From positions 1 to 64,000 of IMG/VR virus record IMGVR_UViG_3300020420_000721: 64,000 nucleotides of DNA. One strand, written 5' to 3'. This DNA is from a virus. The notes below the pieces were generated by a model. It ran no database searches. It was not told the origin of the DNA and saw nothing but the letters and a program-made list of their open reading frames with translations. Each line of letters opens with the position of its first letter. Within the stretch, counting starts at the first letter, position 1. Of this stretch, positions 42,198 to 51,313 are shown in pieces. Both the position numbers and the translations under genes were made by a program.

Positions 42198-42640
42198 TAC
42201 TTCTTCCTCTTACTGTTTTGAGGTTTATTAAATATTTCTCTTTCCGTTAAAACACGAAAACCTAAACCATGTTTTCTACACCACGCTCTGGCCGCCTCCC
42301 ATTTAGCTTGATTTAAAACAGCCGCCATTTTTTGTTGTTGAGTTTTAGCTTCTCCTAGTATCTGTTTACTTGGTTTTATCTCAACCATTTCAGCGTGTTT
42401 TTGTCCATCTCTATCATGATATACCATGAGTAAATCAGGAACATATCTTGAAGGTCTTCCTGTTAAAGGATTCCTATATGGAATACTATGTGTTTCACTT
42501 CCCCATCCTAATATTCCTGGATGATTATCACACATACGAAATACTGCTAATTCCCAACCTGATCTATATGTGGGTATTCCTTTTCCTATATACTTTTTAG
42601 GATTCTTAGGAGTATATCTTCCTTGTTGAAACTTTGCCAT
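42197..42640 (-). CDS. 4: Head completion protein gp4 (nuclease fold)
   Basis: A 147-residue protein with the TnsA-like PD-(D/E)XK layout: E30, D69 (PDLLM) and E87-x-K89 (VEIKP). T4 gp4 is 150 residues and joins head to tail. The first genes of the packaging/neck set start here. The late box ATAAATA is exactly 5 bases before ATG 42640, so the mRNA should be leaderless. Confidence 0.85.
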   Translation of the reverse strand: MAKFQQGRYTPKNPKKYIGKGIPTYRSGWELAVFRMCDNHPGILGWGSETHSIPYRNPLTGRPSRYVPDLLMVYHDRDGQKHAEMVEIKPSKQILGEAKTQQQKMAAVLNQAKWEAARAWCRKHGLGFRVLTEREIFNKPQNSKRKK

Positions 42641-42645
42641 GTTAG

Positions 42646-42652
42646 TATTTAT
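42646..42652 (-). promoter_or_regulatory. Late promoter box placed for a leaderless start (gp4)
   Basis: ATAAATA then CTAAC and ATG 42640. The predicted first base of the RNA is the A of ATG. No ribosome binding site could fit between. The box ends at the stop codon of the tail-tube paralogue. Confidence 0.6.
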
Positions 42653-43302
42653 TAACTTGAAATACTAGTTGGCATATTGCCAGATCTTGTTTCAATGTTA
42701 TAACCTGAATATTGTATACTTAAATTATATTGAACAAAATCACTGTTAGAATACTCTAACTGATCGTGATCTACTGAACCAATAAAAGGTTCATAGACTG
42801 TAACTACATTATGCTCGTCAGCTATATCTTGACGAAAAATTTCAATCTTCTCAAAGAAATGTTTATCAAAAGGAAGTTTATAACCTCTGTTACTTGATAT
42901 ATCTCCGGGAAATTCAAAACTATTTAAATTCTTATCTGTTGCTTTAACTGTAAAACCTTCATTATAATAATGAAGCGAATACTTTCTAATAAAATCTTCT
43001 AACCTACCATCTCTATCTTCAAGTAGTCTAATACTAATTGGTTGATAATCAACACCAGTTTGAATTGTTACTCTTCTATTATATGCGTTTAGTGTATTTG
43101 TACGAAAAGCGACACTCGGCATTTGTACCGAGGTCGCTGTTTCAAATAGTGTTGATGTATAACCACCAGTTGAGTCTAGGTGTGTAAAAGTAACTTGGTA
43201 ATTAAATTTATGCCTAGGTAAAAGTGACTGTACTTGATTGCCACCTTGAGGAGATTCACCGAAATATACACGAGTTGCATGATCTCCCAAGAACTTAGAC
43301 AC
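42652..43302 (-). CDS. Tail tube-like protein (second gp19-type paralogue)
   Basis: A 216-residue protein that resembles phage tail-tube proteins: N-terminal RVYFG...LLPRHKFNYQVTF, a central beta core with FEFPGD, and C-terminal YEPFIGSVDHDQLEYSNSDFVQYNL. The GTG start at 43302 follows GGAG by 7 bases. A second tube-like protein beside a classic gp19 could form a tube end or initiator (compare T4 gp54 near gp19). Confidence 0.7.
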   Translation of the reverse strand: MSKFLGDHATRVYFGESPQGGNQVQSLLPRHKFNYQVTFTHLDSTGGYTSTLFETATSVQMPSVAFRTNTLNAYNRRVTIQTGVDYQPISIRLLEDRDGRLEDFIRKYSLHYYNEGFTVKATDKNLNSFEFPGDISSNRGYKLPFDKHFFEKIEIFRQDIADEHNVVTVYEPFIGSVDHDQLEYSNSDFVQYNLSIQYSGYNIETRSGNMPTSISS

Positions 43303-43317
43303 CTAGTTACTCCTAAA

Positions 43318-43938
43318 TTATGCTGGTGCTCCACCAGCTGGGTTAGAACCTGTTTCATCAACCGCTACGGCTGAAAGTAAGTCAGTACTTGATCCAGTTA
43401 GTGTGTGCGATGCGTTATCGAAACGTATAGTTGCTGTAATTTGTACCATATCACTTGATGAATAGTTTAAATCACCGTATGTAATTGTTGGTATAAAACA
43501 ACCAGCTAGTGTCCATTTATCTAAAACGTTAGCGTCTTCGATTGGACCGTTAGCACCATCTAGTGTCTCGATGTGCATTGCAAATTTATAGTTACCACCT
43601 GCTTGTGGTGATGATTGAGTATTGTGGTTAACTTGTCTTGATAATTGTTTATCAAAAAGAGTTACGACATTACCATCTACGTCATCACGAAGAATAAGTG
43701 TAATATCTTGCCACGTATGTTTTCCTAACATACGAATTTTTGAGTTGTATGTATCAATTGTTACATCTTCATGGTCAATACCTGGACGTGTAATTGAAAT
43801 AACGTTAGAAGTAGCAAGGTTACCTGATGAACCTGATACACCTAAGTTTTCAAATGTTACTCTAAAACGATACTGAAGTTTAGGCATCAGTGTCGAAGAA
43901 GAACCAGTTGATAGACCAAAATTGCTAATTACTGCCAT
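43318..43938 (-). CDS. 19: Tail tube protein (gp19)
   Basis: Forms the inner tail tube. 206 residues (T4: 163). The pattern LMPKLQYRFRVTFENLG, then a central GKHTWQDITLILRDDVDG and YGDLNYSSSDMVQITATIRFDNA matches gp19. It follows the sheath gene and has its own late promoter. Confidence 0.88.
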   Translation of the reverse strand: MAVISNFGLSTGSSSTLMPKLQYRFRVTFENLGVSGSSGNLATSNVISITRPGIDHEDVTIDTYNSKIRMLGKHTWQDITLILRDDVDGNVVTLFDKQLSRQVNHNTQSSPQAGGNYKFAMHIETLDGANGPIEDANVLDKWTLAGCFIPTITYGDLNYSSSDMVQITATIRFDNASHTLTGSSTDLLSAVAVDETGSNPAGGAPA

Positions 43939-43982
43939 TGTTAATCTCCTTTTTTATTAAACAGTGTATATCTGTTATATTG

Positions 43983-43989
43983 TATTTAT
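43983..43989 (-). promoter_or_regulatory. T4-type late promoter box of the tail tube gene
   Basis: ATAAATA on the minus strand, 44 bases upstream of ATG 43938. A TTGACA with TATAAC (16-bp spacer) overlaps, so a second sigma70-like start is possible. Confidence 0.5.
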
Positions 43990-43999
43990 CGTTTTTGTC

Positions 44000-44034
44000 A
44001 AAAAAATAGCGGTGCCCTTATTTGGACACCGCTT
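44000..44034 (-). terminator. Rho-independent terminator of the sheath gene
   Basis: Minus strand AGCGGTG...CACCGCT hairpin with an extra two-pair end, followed by a T-run of seven. Separates gp18 from gp19. Confidence 0.9.
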
Positions 44035-44046
44035 TTATATTGTATT

Positions 44047-46467
44047 TTAGCTTAATTCGCCTGTATTTACGATACGTACCGGAATATAGATAAATTCTGC
44101 TGATTTAGTAGGTTCTACTGCTACATCAATATATAATTCATTTCTATCGATTCTTGCAGGAGTGTTGTTTGTTTCATCACAAACTACAGCATAATCATAT
44201 ACACCTCTTTGAGCTAAGATATTTGCTAAGAAGCCGTTAAATGTTGAAGCCGCATTAGCACGAGTTTGAGTGTCATTTTGCTCGAATAAGAATGGACGAC
44301 CAATAATTGCAAATCTTTCTCTTAGATATGCAGTTAGACGTGCCACGTTTACACGATCAAGAGCACTTGCCACTGGGCTTAATGTTTTCTGACCATATAC
44401 AATAACACCATCACCTGGTAAGTTAGCGATTGGGTTAAGTTCAGCTTCGTACATAACATCTCTGTGACCTTGTGTTAGTGAAACTGGAGTAAACTCACCT
44501 TCACTATTTAGGTAACCAACATTTGATGCATTCTGTACTATACCACGAGTCAAACCTGCTGGTGCAAACCATTGGAATGATACGTTATCACTGTATGCAT
44601 ATGTGTATAGTGCTGAGTGTGATGCCGGAGCAATAACACTTGCACCTGATACTGGATCAGTTGTTAGAACTGGTGGATAGTAAGCCGCCGCGTATGCGTT
44701 TTTGCTTACAAGACCATCTACACCGTTCTCTACGGCGCCATTTCCGTTAACCCATTGAATTGCTTCTGTTGGGTTTAGTTTAAATGGAGTATCAATAATA
44801 ATAAATGCAGTTTCATTTCTGTCTGCATTTAAAGTTGTCATTTCATCCATTAGCTCTGGATATCCAGGAGCCGCTAATAAACGGAATTGAATTGTTTCTT
44901 CACGTATTTGTTCGCCAGCAAATGATGCCTGCATACCCATTACAATGACTTTACGTTGAGCTTTTGAACCAAAGCTACCTGCGCCTGACATTGCATTTGA
45001 TGCCGCGTTTCTCCACTTCCAAGAAGTAGTTGCTGATGCGTCATAAACACGAACTGTATTTGCTGAACGACACATATTAATCGCTGACATACCAACTGGG
45101 TAGAATAATGGATCTGGACCATCAGCAATAATATCTGCTGAGCCAACGAATGAGTTCGCCGCTTTTGCATCTGCTGTAATGTCACCAAATACTACACCAT
45201 CTGGAGTTGATTGGTCTGTGTTGTTCTTCGCAACCCACGCACTACCATTGTATCTGTAAATTACTGGATATGCTGATTCGTTTGTATCAACCCAATAATC
45301 ACCGTCAGCCAATGCACCACCTGATGAATTAGTTAGTGGAGCCGCTGAACCGTAAAGTACGTGTTCTACTTTTTTCCATTCCTGATCTGAACCATTCATA
45401 GCCACTTCAAAAATGTCTAAGTTGTTCAATGCATCATCAAACCAATATGTTCCATTAGCTGGATTACCAACAGGCATTGCTGTTGCTACGTTCATGATAT
45501 AGCCACCAGTTGATGCTGAAGCATCTGTGCCTACCATATCCCACTCATTTTGTACTGAGTCCCATCTTTTGAAAACAATTTTACCATTTACTGCGTCAAC
45601 AACAAGAGCTAAATCGCCTTCTAGTAGTGTTCTACCAGAGTTTGCTGAACCATCATGTAAAACGTCTGATGCCGCACCAGTTGGATCAAAGTCCTGTGCG
45701 TATAAGATTTGTTGCTCAACAAATGAACCTGCTGAAGTAGTGTATAGACGTGCGTCTAAATCTAAACCACCGCCAGGTGTTGTTGTTTTTACCCACATAG
45801 AAGTTGCTGGAACTGCATAGTGAGGAGCAAAAGTGATGTCAGCTGTAATTGGATTCCAGCCTGCACCATCATGTTTGTAATATTCTATTTCTGTTTCTGT
45901 TGCACCGTTTACTATCGCTACTAGATAGTCTCCAGAAGTACCTGAAGAAGTTGGTGCTCCGCCTGAAGTAATTTCTACCACAGGAGTTTTTGCATTCCAG
46001 TCCTGACCGTCATATTCGAAAATTCCGAATTTTGAAGTAGATGGATTCATCCAATATGTATTGTTTGCCGCAGGACCTTTAGGTTCTGCTGATACTGGAC
46101 GAAGTGCTACTGAATCAACATCAGCTCTTACAATGTAAGCCGCTGAAGATTGGCCTAGGAATGAATATGCGGCAAGCAAACCGTAGTCATTAGTCTCATC
46201 GCCCTGTACAACCGCTCCGCCAACAGTACGAAAGTCAACTTCACCGAAGTATTGTGTTAGTTCACGTTGAGATGTTACAAGAACTGGTTTGCCGGCATTA
46301 GCTGATTTTGTGTATTTTGCAATACCGTCAGCCTCTGTGCCAGTAGGATCTACTTTGTCTTGGCCAGTTGCAATGAATAACATTGGCACTGTACCAGAAC
46401 CAGCTGGACCGTATACTGACTCATCTGTTACTGATACCTGGACACCAGGTGAAACTAGATTTGCCAT
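44047..46467 (-). CDS. 18: Tail sheath protein (gp18) with repeat insertion
   Basis: Contractile outer tail tube. 806 residues, longer than T4 gp18 (659). N-terminal MANLVSPGVQVSVTDES and the C-terminal RLTAYLRERFAIIGRPFLFEQND are typical of gp18. Residues about 125-430 form an insertion of six repeats with the pattern G-x-Y-W-V...I-x-x-Y...G-x-x-W. The same short module occurs in gp14 and gp15. Late box and ribosome site precede; a strong terminator follows. Confidence 0.9.
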   Translation of the reverse strand: MANLVSPGVQVSVTDESVYGPAGSGTVPMLFIATGQDKVDPTGTEADGIAKYTKSANAGKPVLVTSQRELTQYFGEVDFRTVGGAVVQGDETNDYGLLAAYSFLGQSSAAYIVRADVDSVALRPVSAEPKGPAANNTYWMNPSTSKFGIFEYDGQDWNAKTPVVEITSGGAPTSSGTSGDYLVAIVNGATETEIEYYKHDGAGWNPITADITFAPHYAVPATSMWVKTTTPGGGLDLDARLYTTSAGSFVEQQILYAQDFDPTGAASDVLHDGSANSGRTLLEGDLALVVDAVNGKIVFKRWDSVQNEWDMVGTDASASTGGYIMNVATAMPVGNPANGTYWFDDALNNLDIFEVAMNGSDQEWKKVEHVLYGSAAPLTNSSGGALADGDYWVDTNESAYPVIYRYNGSAWVAKNNTDQSTPDGVVFGDITADAKAANSFVGSADIIADGPDPLFYPVGMSAINMCRSANTVRVYDASATTSWKWRNAASNAMSGAGSFGSKAQRKVIVMGMQASFAGEQIREETIQFRLLAAPGYPELMDEMTTLNADRNETAFIIIDTPFKLNPTEAIQWVNGNGAVENGVDGLVSKNAYAAAYYPPVLTTDPVSGASVIAPASHSALYTYAYSDNVSFQWFAPAGLTRGIVQNASNVGYLNSEGEFTPVSLTQGHRDVMYEAELNPIANLPGDGVIVYGQKTLSPVASALDRVNVARLTAYLRERFAIIGRPFLFEQNDTQTRANAASTFNGFLANILAQRGVYDYAVVCDETNNTPARIDRNELYIDVAVEPTKSAEFIYIPVRIVNTGELS
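45178..46095 (-). repeat. Six-fold protein repeat in the tail sheath
   Basis: Encodes about residues 125-430 of the sheath. Each repeat runs about 30-50 residues, with YWM/DYL/MWV/DLA/TYW/DYW strand starts and closing DGQDWN, DGAGWN, SGAGSFV, VQNEWD, DQEWKK and NGSAWV. Probably exposed beta modules on the outside of the tail. Confidence 0.65.
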
Positions 46468-46527
46468 TTTGGAGTTCTCCTATTTTTCATATTTAATCCT
46501 ACATACTTATAGTATGTTTCGTATGTG

Positions 46528-46534
46528 TATTTAT
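46528..46534 (-). promoter_or_regulatory. T4-type late promoter box of the sheath gene
   Basis: ATAAATA on the minus strand, 60 bases upstream of ATG 46467; a GGAG site is near the ATG. Confidence 0.55.
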
Positions 46535-46565
46535 TTGAAATTAAGGAAAAAGTGCTATTATAGAA

Positions 46566-47195
46566 TTAACTTAATAGTTTAATTGTCTGTGTTTCTAGCG
46601 ATTCTAGGGTATCTGTGTTGCTAAGGGTAACATCAAAGTTCCAACCTGCCCAACGCCATTCTGACTGATGAACATCAGGAAATACCACTTTCATAGTATG
46701 ATTTGAATTAGGATCAACGTTATTTGTGTTTATATTTTCCGCAGTAGCCCACCATTCTGGTTTTTCATGCCTCCATACAACGGCAGTTGTACCACCTAAT
46801 TTTTTAATTGCTTTTAATTCATTAAAAAAACGGCAGTCACTAATTACTACATTTTTTTCAGATTGTAATACTTGTCTTTCACAAGCCGCAACCCATATAT
46901 CAGGATGAAAATGTGTTCTTAAAACATCAGTACCTATAAATTGTAGTACATATCTAGGAGTAAGATTTGGAATATCTAAACGATTAGCCCACCATTTATC
47001 AACTGTTTCACGCCATACTCTACTTTCTGGAGTATTACCTTCTAATAATATTCTATCCCAACCAAATAATGAAGATACTGTATCTTTTAAGACACCTGCA
47101 AAACTAATTCTGTCATAACCATGTTTAATTAAAGCACCGGCTACACTATCTTTACCATGTCCTATTAGTCCACATATCCCTACAATTTTTTTCAA
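46566..47195 (-). CDS. 1: Deoxynucleoside monophosphate kinase (gp1-like)
   Basis: A 209-residue P-loop kinase with GLIGHGKDSVA (residues 9-19) at the N-terminus, phosphorylating dNMPs (T4 gp1). It appears in a structural region, which is unusual. The start is TTG at 47193-47195 directly after the TAA of the previous gene (TAATTG). No ATG fits, because upstream would run into the membrane-protein gene. Confidence 0.85.
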   Translation of the reverse strand: MKKIVGICGLIGHGKDSVAGALIKHGYDRISFAGVLKDTVSSLFGWDRILLEGNTPESRVWRETVDKWWANRLDIPNLTPRYVLQFIGTDVLRTHFHPDIWVAACERQVLQSEKNVVISDCRFFNELKAIKKLGGTTAVVWRHEKPEWWATAENINTNNVDPNSNHTMKVVFPDVHQSEWRWAGWNFDVTLSNTDTLESLETQTIKLLS

Positions 47196-47519
47196 TTAAG
47201 TTACCTTTATTACAATATTAAATAATATTACTGTTACAATTAGTCCTAGTGAAACACTATACCAAAAACCTATATGCGTAACAGTATAACTAAAGATAAC
47301 AAAAAATATTAAACTTGTCAAGACAAATTTTATAGTTTCCCACGCCCATTTAGCCATTTGGGCATCTGCAATTCCTTGATAATGCATAAAAACCATTGCA
47401 ATTAGGGCAGTTGTAGGAATACCCATAAGTATTGCCGCCAATGTTATATTTCTTTGACTTATTATACTAATCATAGCAATGATAACACCTGCAACCAGGC
47501 TTTTTATTACAAGTTCCAT
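47196..47519 (-). CDS. GlpM/DUF3147-like membrane protein
   Basis: A 107-residue integral membrane protein with four hydrophobic stretches. The motif RNITLAAILMGIPTTALIAMVFMHYQG resembles GlpM-type membrane proteins (NYYIAGLxPLFPTFALIAHY). Function in hosts is unclear. Possibly a holin, but the family link argues for a small transporter-like protein. Lies between neck protein and kinase genes. Confidence 0.7.
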   Translation of the reverse strand: MELVIKSLVAGVIIAMISIISQRNITLAAILMGIPTTALIAMVFMHYQGIADAQMAKWAWETIKFVLTSLIFFVIFSYTVTHIGFWYSVSLGLIVTVILFNIVIKVT

Positions 47520-47527
47520 AATGTAGA

Positions 47528-48265
47528 TTAACCTATTACGAATCCAAGACCAGTTGAACCATCATTAAACAATGTTAGTTCTTGTTCTAGCTTGTCTATT
47601 TCTGTTTGAGCATCCTGACGAAGTTGATCTGCGTTCATTGTAGTACCACCTTGTGGGCCTGCTATCTGTGCAAACTTACCACGAGCTTCAGCTAACATTA
47701 AACGACATTGAGCAAAGGCATAATCTTTTAGCCAAGGACCTGAATATGTGTCTGTTAGTAAACTTTCATCTGGACGATAATTATAACAATGTAGGTATAC
47801 ATTGTCTGCTGATTTAATTTTTCTTTGTAATATTAATTTGCTTTCCTGTGGACGCCAAGTAAACATAATTTCTGCACCAAATAATCTTCCCATTGTTTCT
47901 CTATTTTGCATTAAGAAATCAAAACTTGATAATCCACCACGTCTATGTGATCCTAGGAGATAAGTGTTCATATAAGCCGCCTGAAAAGGTTCTATATCAT
48001 TTCCTGAATTACTACTTACACCAGTTGTTCTTCTGTAAATATCTTTTACTTCCATTACCTCTTTTGGTAATGTATATTCATTTACATCTTCAACTAATGT
48101 TAATCCTAGAAAACTTTCTTCTACGGCATTTTCAGCACGTTGACGATATTTCTGTAATGATTTATTAACTGCTAGTTCATAATGTTCTGGATCTAGCTCA
48201 ACGTCAACCATGCCTCCACCGAGACGTAGTTCCATTTCTTTGATTAAGTTATCATATGCGGCCAT
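47528..48265 (-). CDS. 13: Neck protein (gp13-like)
   Basis: A 245-residue protein with the pattern LGGGMVDVELDPEHYELAVNKSLQKYRQRAENAVEE, shortened here to the core VELDPEHYELA, and the C-terminal GPQGGTTMNADQLRQDAQ. It matches the neck/connector proteins of marine T4-like phages; T4 gp13 is 309 residues. Late box plus GGAG precede the start. It is near gp14 and gp15, which lie on the opposite strand. Confidence 0.75.
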   Translation of the reverse strand: MAAYDNLIKEMELRLGGGMVDVELDPEHYELAVNKSLQKYRQRAENAVEESFLGLTLVEDVNEYTLPKEVMEVKDIYRRTTGVSSNSGNDIEPFQAAYMNTYLLGSHRRGGLSSFDFLMQNRETMGRLFGAEIMFTWRPQESKLILQRKIKSADNVYLHCYNYRPDESLLTDTYSGPWLKDYAFAQCRLMLAEARGKFAQIAGPQGGTTMNADQLRQDAQTEIDKLEQELTLFNDGSTGLGFVIG

Positions 48266-48282
48266 AATATTCTCCTATACTG

Positions 48283-48289
48283 TATTTAT
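48283..48289 (-). promoter_or_regulatory. T4-type late promoter box of gp13
   Basis: ATAAATA on the minus strand, 17 bases before ATG 48265, with GGAG between. Confidence 0.6.
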
Positions 48290-49566
48290 TAAAATACCGC
48301 CAAGAGAATCGTATCTGCATTTATACGCCCATTCATTTTAGTATCTGTTGTTTTTAACCCATCAAATAGTTTAAGTGTTTTAGGTTTTGTAGCTTTTCTA
48401 AGCTCTGGTAGTAGTTCATCGGGCTTACGGATAGTCTTCTGTAAGCTCTTTTGCTCATCATACCCTGTTATAGTAGTACCTTTAACATTAAGCCCTGTAC
48501 CAGCTCTTTGAAGCTTCTGAGGGTCTATTACTTTAGCATGATATATACCGAACTTTCTGGTTTTAGTATTGAATACTGCTAGTACTTCACATTTTGGAAT
48601 CTTTACAGCCGGAACACTTGCTAGTCCATACTTCTCATCTGATTGTTTGTACTTTAGCTTTTTAACTACTTGTTCAGCTGACTTTTCTTTAACTTTTCTT
48701 GGTTTACGATTAGCCTTACTTTCTGCTTCTAAAATATCACAAGCATCTAAAATCTTTTTGTATAATTCTAAGGATAATTTTTGACTTTTCTTATCCATGA
48801 ATTCATATGCTTCTTTTAACTGTGACCATTGATCCTGTTCCCATTCACTTAACTCTTTGAGTCTGGAAGATGTTGGATAATTAATCAGGTTAAAATATTC
48901 TTCATATGCAGGTTGATAGTAATTACGAATAATCTGAGCGTGTTTTCCTTTACAACCTAATCGTCTCAACATCACAACAGGACGAAAATCTTTAACAGTT
49001 TTTTCGTTATAATTCTTTTCCCATTTAAAAATTTCTTCTTCTAAAGGATCAGTCATAGCCATAGCTGACTTATACATTACCTGCTGAATAGAAGGTTTTG
49101 CTAATTCAATCTTTTGTTCTTTTTCTTGCTTTTCCTTTTTTTCCTGTAAAATCACTTTACCTCTTTTTATGTTATCTTCAGTTTGTTTTTTCATATAATC
49201 TGTAACAGGTTTAACATTTCCCATTGTACCCGCTAACGTCTGCCAGTAGTCATCTTCCTTTTGGTTGAAGTCTGGCATACCCGTTTGTAGTTGACGGGCA
49301 TATACGCCCATATACGGGCTACTCTTGATGCATTTTACAGCACTTATGTCTTCTTTACTGTACTTTTCTGCTTTTAACCATTCATGGTAGTAGGTTTCGA
49401 GCTTTTCCCTTGGAACTTCAGTATAATAACTTTGTGTTGACCATTGTCTTTTACGATGGTATTGTTCACCAGTCCATTCTTGCCATCCGTCCCAATTAAC
49501 TTCTTCAAAACCAAGTTTCCGATGTACGGTACGAGGCTTCTTTCTTCTCACCTGTTTTAAAGGCAT
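48289..49566 (-). CDS. Conserved phage protein, function unknown
   Basis: A 425-residue basic, helical protein rich in Lys, Trp and Tyr. It has coiled-coil-like stretches in the middle (KKEKQEKEQ, about 145-160) and a beta-rich C-terminal part (CEVLAVFNTKTRKFGIYHAKVID). No signal peptide. It may bind nucleic acid because of its high charge. An early-type promoter and GGAG precede the ATG; early expression in a structural region suggests regulation or DNA work rather than structure. Confidence 0.6.
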   Translation of the reverse strand: MPLKQVRRKKPRTVHRKLGFEEVNWDGWQEWTGEQYHRKRQWSTQSYYTEVPREKLETYYHEWLKAEKYSKEDISAVKCIKSSPYMGVYARQLQTGMPDFNQKEDDYWQTLAGTMGNVKPVTDYMKKQTEDNIKRGKVILQEKKEKQEKEQKIELAKPSIQQVMYKSAMAMTDPLEEEIFKWEKNYNEKTVKDFRPVVMLRRLGCKGKHAQIIRNYYQPAYEEYFNLINYPTSSRLKELSEWEQDQWSQLKEAYEFMDKKSQKLSLELYKKILDACDILEAESKANRKPRKVKEKSAEQVVKKLKYKQSDEKYGLASVPAVKIPKCEVLAVFNTKTRKFGIYHAKVIDPQKLQRAGTGLNVKGTTITGYDEQKSLQKTIRKPDELLPELRKATKPKTLKLFDGLKTTDTKMNGRINADTILLAVF

Positions 49567-49605
49567 CGATACTACTCCTAATATAAATTACAATCAGTAT
49601 ATATC

Positions 49606-49635
49606 ATACTACGGCATGACATACTGTCTTGTCAA
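49606..49635 (-). promoter_or_regulatory. Sigma70-like promoter of the 425-residue gene
   Basis: Minus strand TTGACA (49630-49635), an 18-bp spacer and TAGTAT (49606-49611), 39 bases before ATG 49566. Perfect -35, fair -10. Confidence 0.6.
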
Positions 49636-49654
49636 CCTTTTTTAGAGTTTTCGG

Positions 49655-50830
49655 TTAATTATGTGTCCAAGAGTATAGTTGAGGATTCACTTCTTTGAGT
49701 GTAAACTTTGTTCTAGGATCGAAAACTTCTGTAAATTTTCTAAATGCTAACAAGTGTTTTTCTTCCATCTTAACTTGTTTTGCATTTAGTTGTCGACAAA
49801 TAAAATCTTTTGTTTTAACATTATATATCGATTCTACAATTTTCTTACACTCTTCTATTTGTTTTTCTGTTAATACTTGTCTAGCATTAACTATTGCAGG
49901 GTTATATGTCCATGAATCAAATACCCTACCCATATAGCCTGACTTTTTAGCCCAGTCATCAAACTCATTTACTTTATTAATACTCCAAATAGTATGAGTT
50001 GCCTGGATTCTTGTTTTAATATTTGTATGTTGCTCTGATAATTCCATCCATTTGTTGGTATTTTTTTCAAATAAATTCCAATTCAATCCATTTCTAATAT
50101 ATTCTGCTAAATTTCCAACAGCTTCAGTACTACATCTTAAATCAACTTTGCCAAATTTACAAAGAATATCTAAAATTTTCTGTTTTGGAAATATAGTAGC
50201 ATTAGTATTAATCTGTATTTGTAAATTGGATAATTTTGTTTTTTCTGCTAACATATCAATAAACGTTTCAAAATTTCTAGTCATAAAAGGTTCGCCTCCG
50301 AACACTCCTACGTGTGCTAACCATCTTAAATCTGCGTTTCTTAATTCTTCAATTAATTTTAATTCAAATTTAAATGTATCTTCTTTTCTTAATGTGATTT
50401 CTTTGTTTTCTAAAAAATCTAAATCAATATTATTTTCTTCTGCCCATTCTATTTCGTCATTCCATGAAGTACTTTGAGCAGGACCACAATATTTACATTT
50501 TAGATTACAAAAACTACTAAATCCTGCTTGAATTTGAACTAGTTTGCCTGGTGGATACTTTACTCCTGTTCTTCCAAAACCTTGTTGCCTTAAAGAAGTA
50601 ACATTAGACTCTTCAGCTATTCGACATCTACTACAAGAAGTATCTTTTAAATTTTCATATGAATATGTTGGATCGTTTACTGCTTTGTCTAGCATTTCTT
50701 CTAGATCTTTATGCCTATAAGTCATCCTACAACAAGATGTAACGTACCCAGATTCCTGTGCTGAAGGTCTAAAATGGACTCCGTTTGTAAGCCAGGCACA
50801 TCCTTTATCAGTTGATAACATATTTTTCAT
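49655..50830 (-). CDS. Radical SAM enzyme C with extra N-terminal cysteines
   Basis: A 391-residue radical SAM protein: CxxxCxxC at C108, C112, C115 (CNLKCKYC) followed by FGGEPF. N-terminal cysteines C33, C34, C66 and C69 could hold a second cluster, of the twitch/SPASM kind but at the N-terminus. A single gene, not in the operon of enzymes A and B. It is transcribed from its own late promoter, which lies just 5 bases before its ATG, again leaderless. Confidence 0.85.
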   Translation of the reverse strand: MKNMLSTDKGCAWLTNGVHFRPSAQESGYVTSCCRMTYRHKDLEEMLDKAVNDPTYSYENLKDTSCSRCRIAEESNVTSLRQQGFGRTGVKYPPGKLVQIQAGFSSFCNLKCKYCGPAQSTSWNDEIEWAEENNIDLDFLENKEITLRKEDTFKFELKLIEELRNADLRWLAHVGVFGGEPFMTRNFETFIDMLAEKTKLSNLQIQINTNATIFPKQKILDILCKFGKVDLRCSTEAVGNLAEYIRNGLNWNLFEKNTNKWMELSEQHTNIKTRIQATHTIWSINKVNEFDDWAKKSGYMGRVFDSWTYNPAIVNARQVLTEKQIEECKKIVESIYNVKTKDFICRQLNAKQVKMEEKHLLAFRKFTEVFDPRTKFTLKEVNPQLYSWTHN

Positions 50831-50831
50831 G

Positions 50832-51308
50832 CTAATATTTATAAGAATATATGAACCAAATAATACCTATCAAAAGAGCAGATAACATAAGAAGTAGAGC
50901 TACTATAAAAACACCTTCCAATATACTTCTCTTTAACTCCTGTATTCTATAAACTTCTTTATCACGTTTCTTTTTAATCTCGCGACGTAAATCTATCATT
51001 TCTTTCCAAGTACCATACCCAAATCTATAGTTTAAAAGAGCCGCTAATTCTTTTTCTTGTTCCTGTAGCTTTTTTTCATGAATAATAAGTTGTAAAGCCT
51101 CAGCTTCTACACTTCCTGATGCTAAAAAACGTTTATATAATGGAGGATTATTATTGTATGATTGTGCTTTTCTTATATCTGAAGCCGCTGAATACCATTT
51201 GGAGAGTTGTCCGACACACCTTTCTAGATCCTGGCCGTGTGAAACCAGCGATTGGATGCTTTTGTAAGCCGCGGTAGCCGCCGCGATTGCACTTATCGGG
51301 TCCAACAT
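50832..51308 (-). CDS. Conserved protein with C-terminal membrane helix
   Basis: 158 residues from ATG 51308 (MLDPISAIAAATAAYKS). Coiled-coil middle (about 75-125) and a C-terminal transmembrane helix (about 130-152). Family conserved in marine T4-like phages, unnamed. The start codon follows a TTAAATA box by 5 bases; an upstream GTG would be inside that promoter. The stop lies 2 bases before radical SAM C's start region. Confidence 0.7.
   Translation of the reverse strand: MLDPISAIAAATAAYKSIQSLVSHGQDLERCVGQLSKWYSAASDIRKAQSYNNNPPLYKRFLASGSVEAEALQLIIHEKKLQEQEKELAALLNYRFGYGTWKEMIDLRREIKKKRDKEVYRIQELKRSILEGVFIVALLLMLSALLIGIIWFIYSYKY
50836..50843 (-). promoter_or_regulatory. Late promoter box placed for a leaderless start (radical SAM C)
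   Basis: Perfect TATAAATA followed by TTAGC and ATG 50830: predicted RNA begins at the start codon. It overlaps the end of the preceding gene. Confidence 0.65.
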
Positions 51309-51313
51309 ACAAG

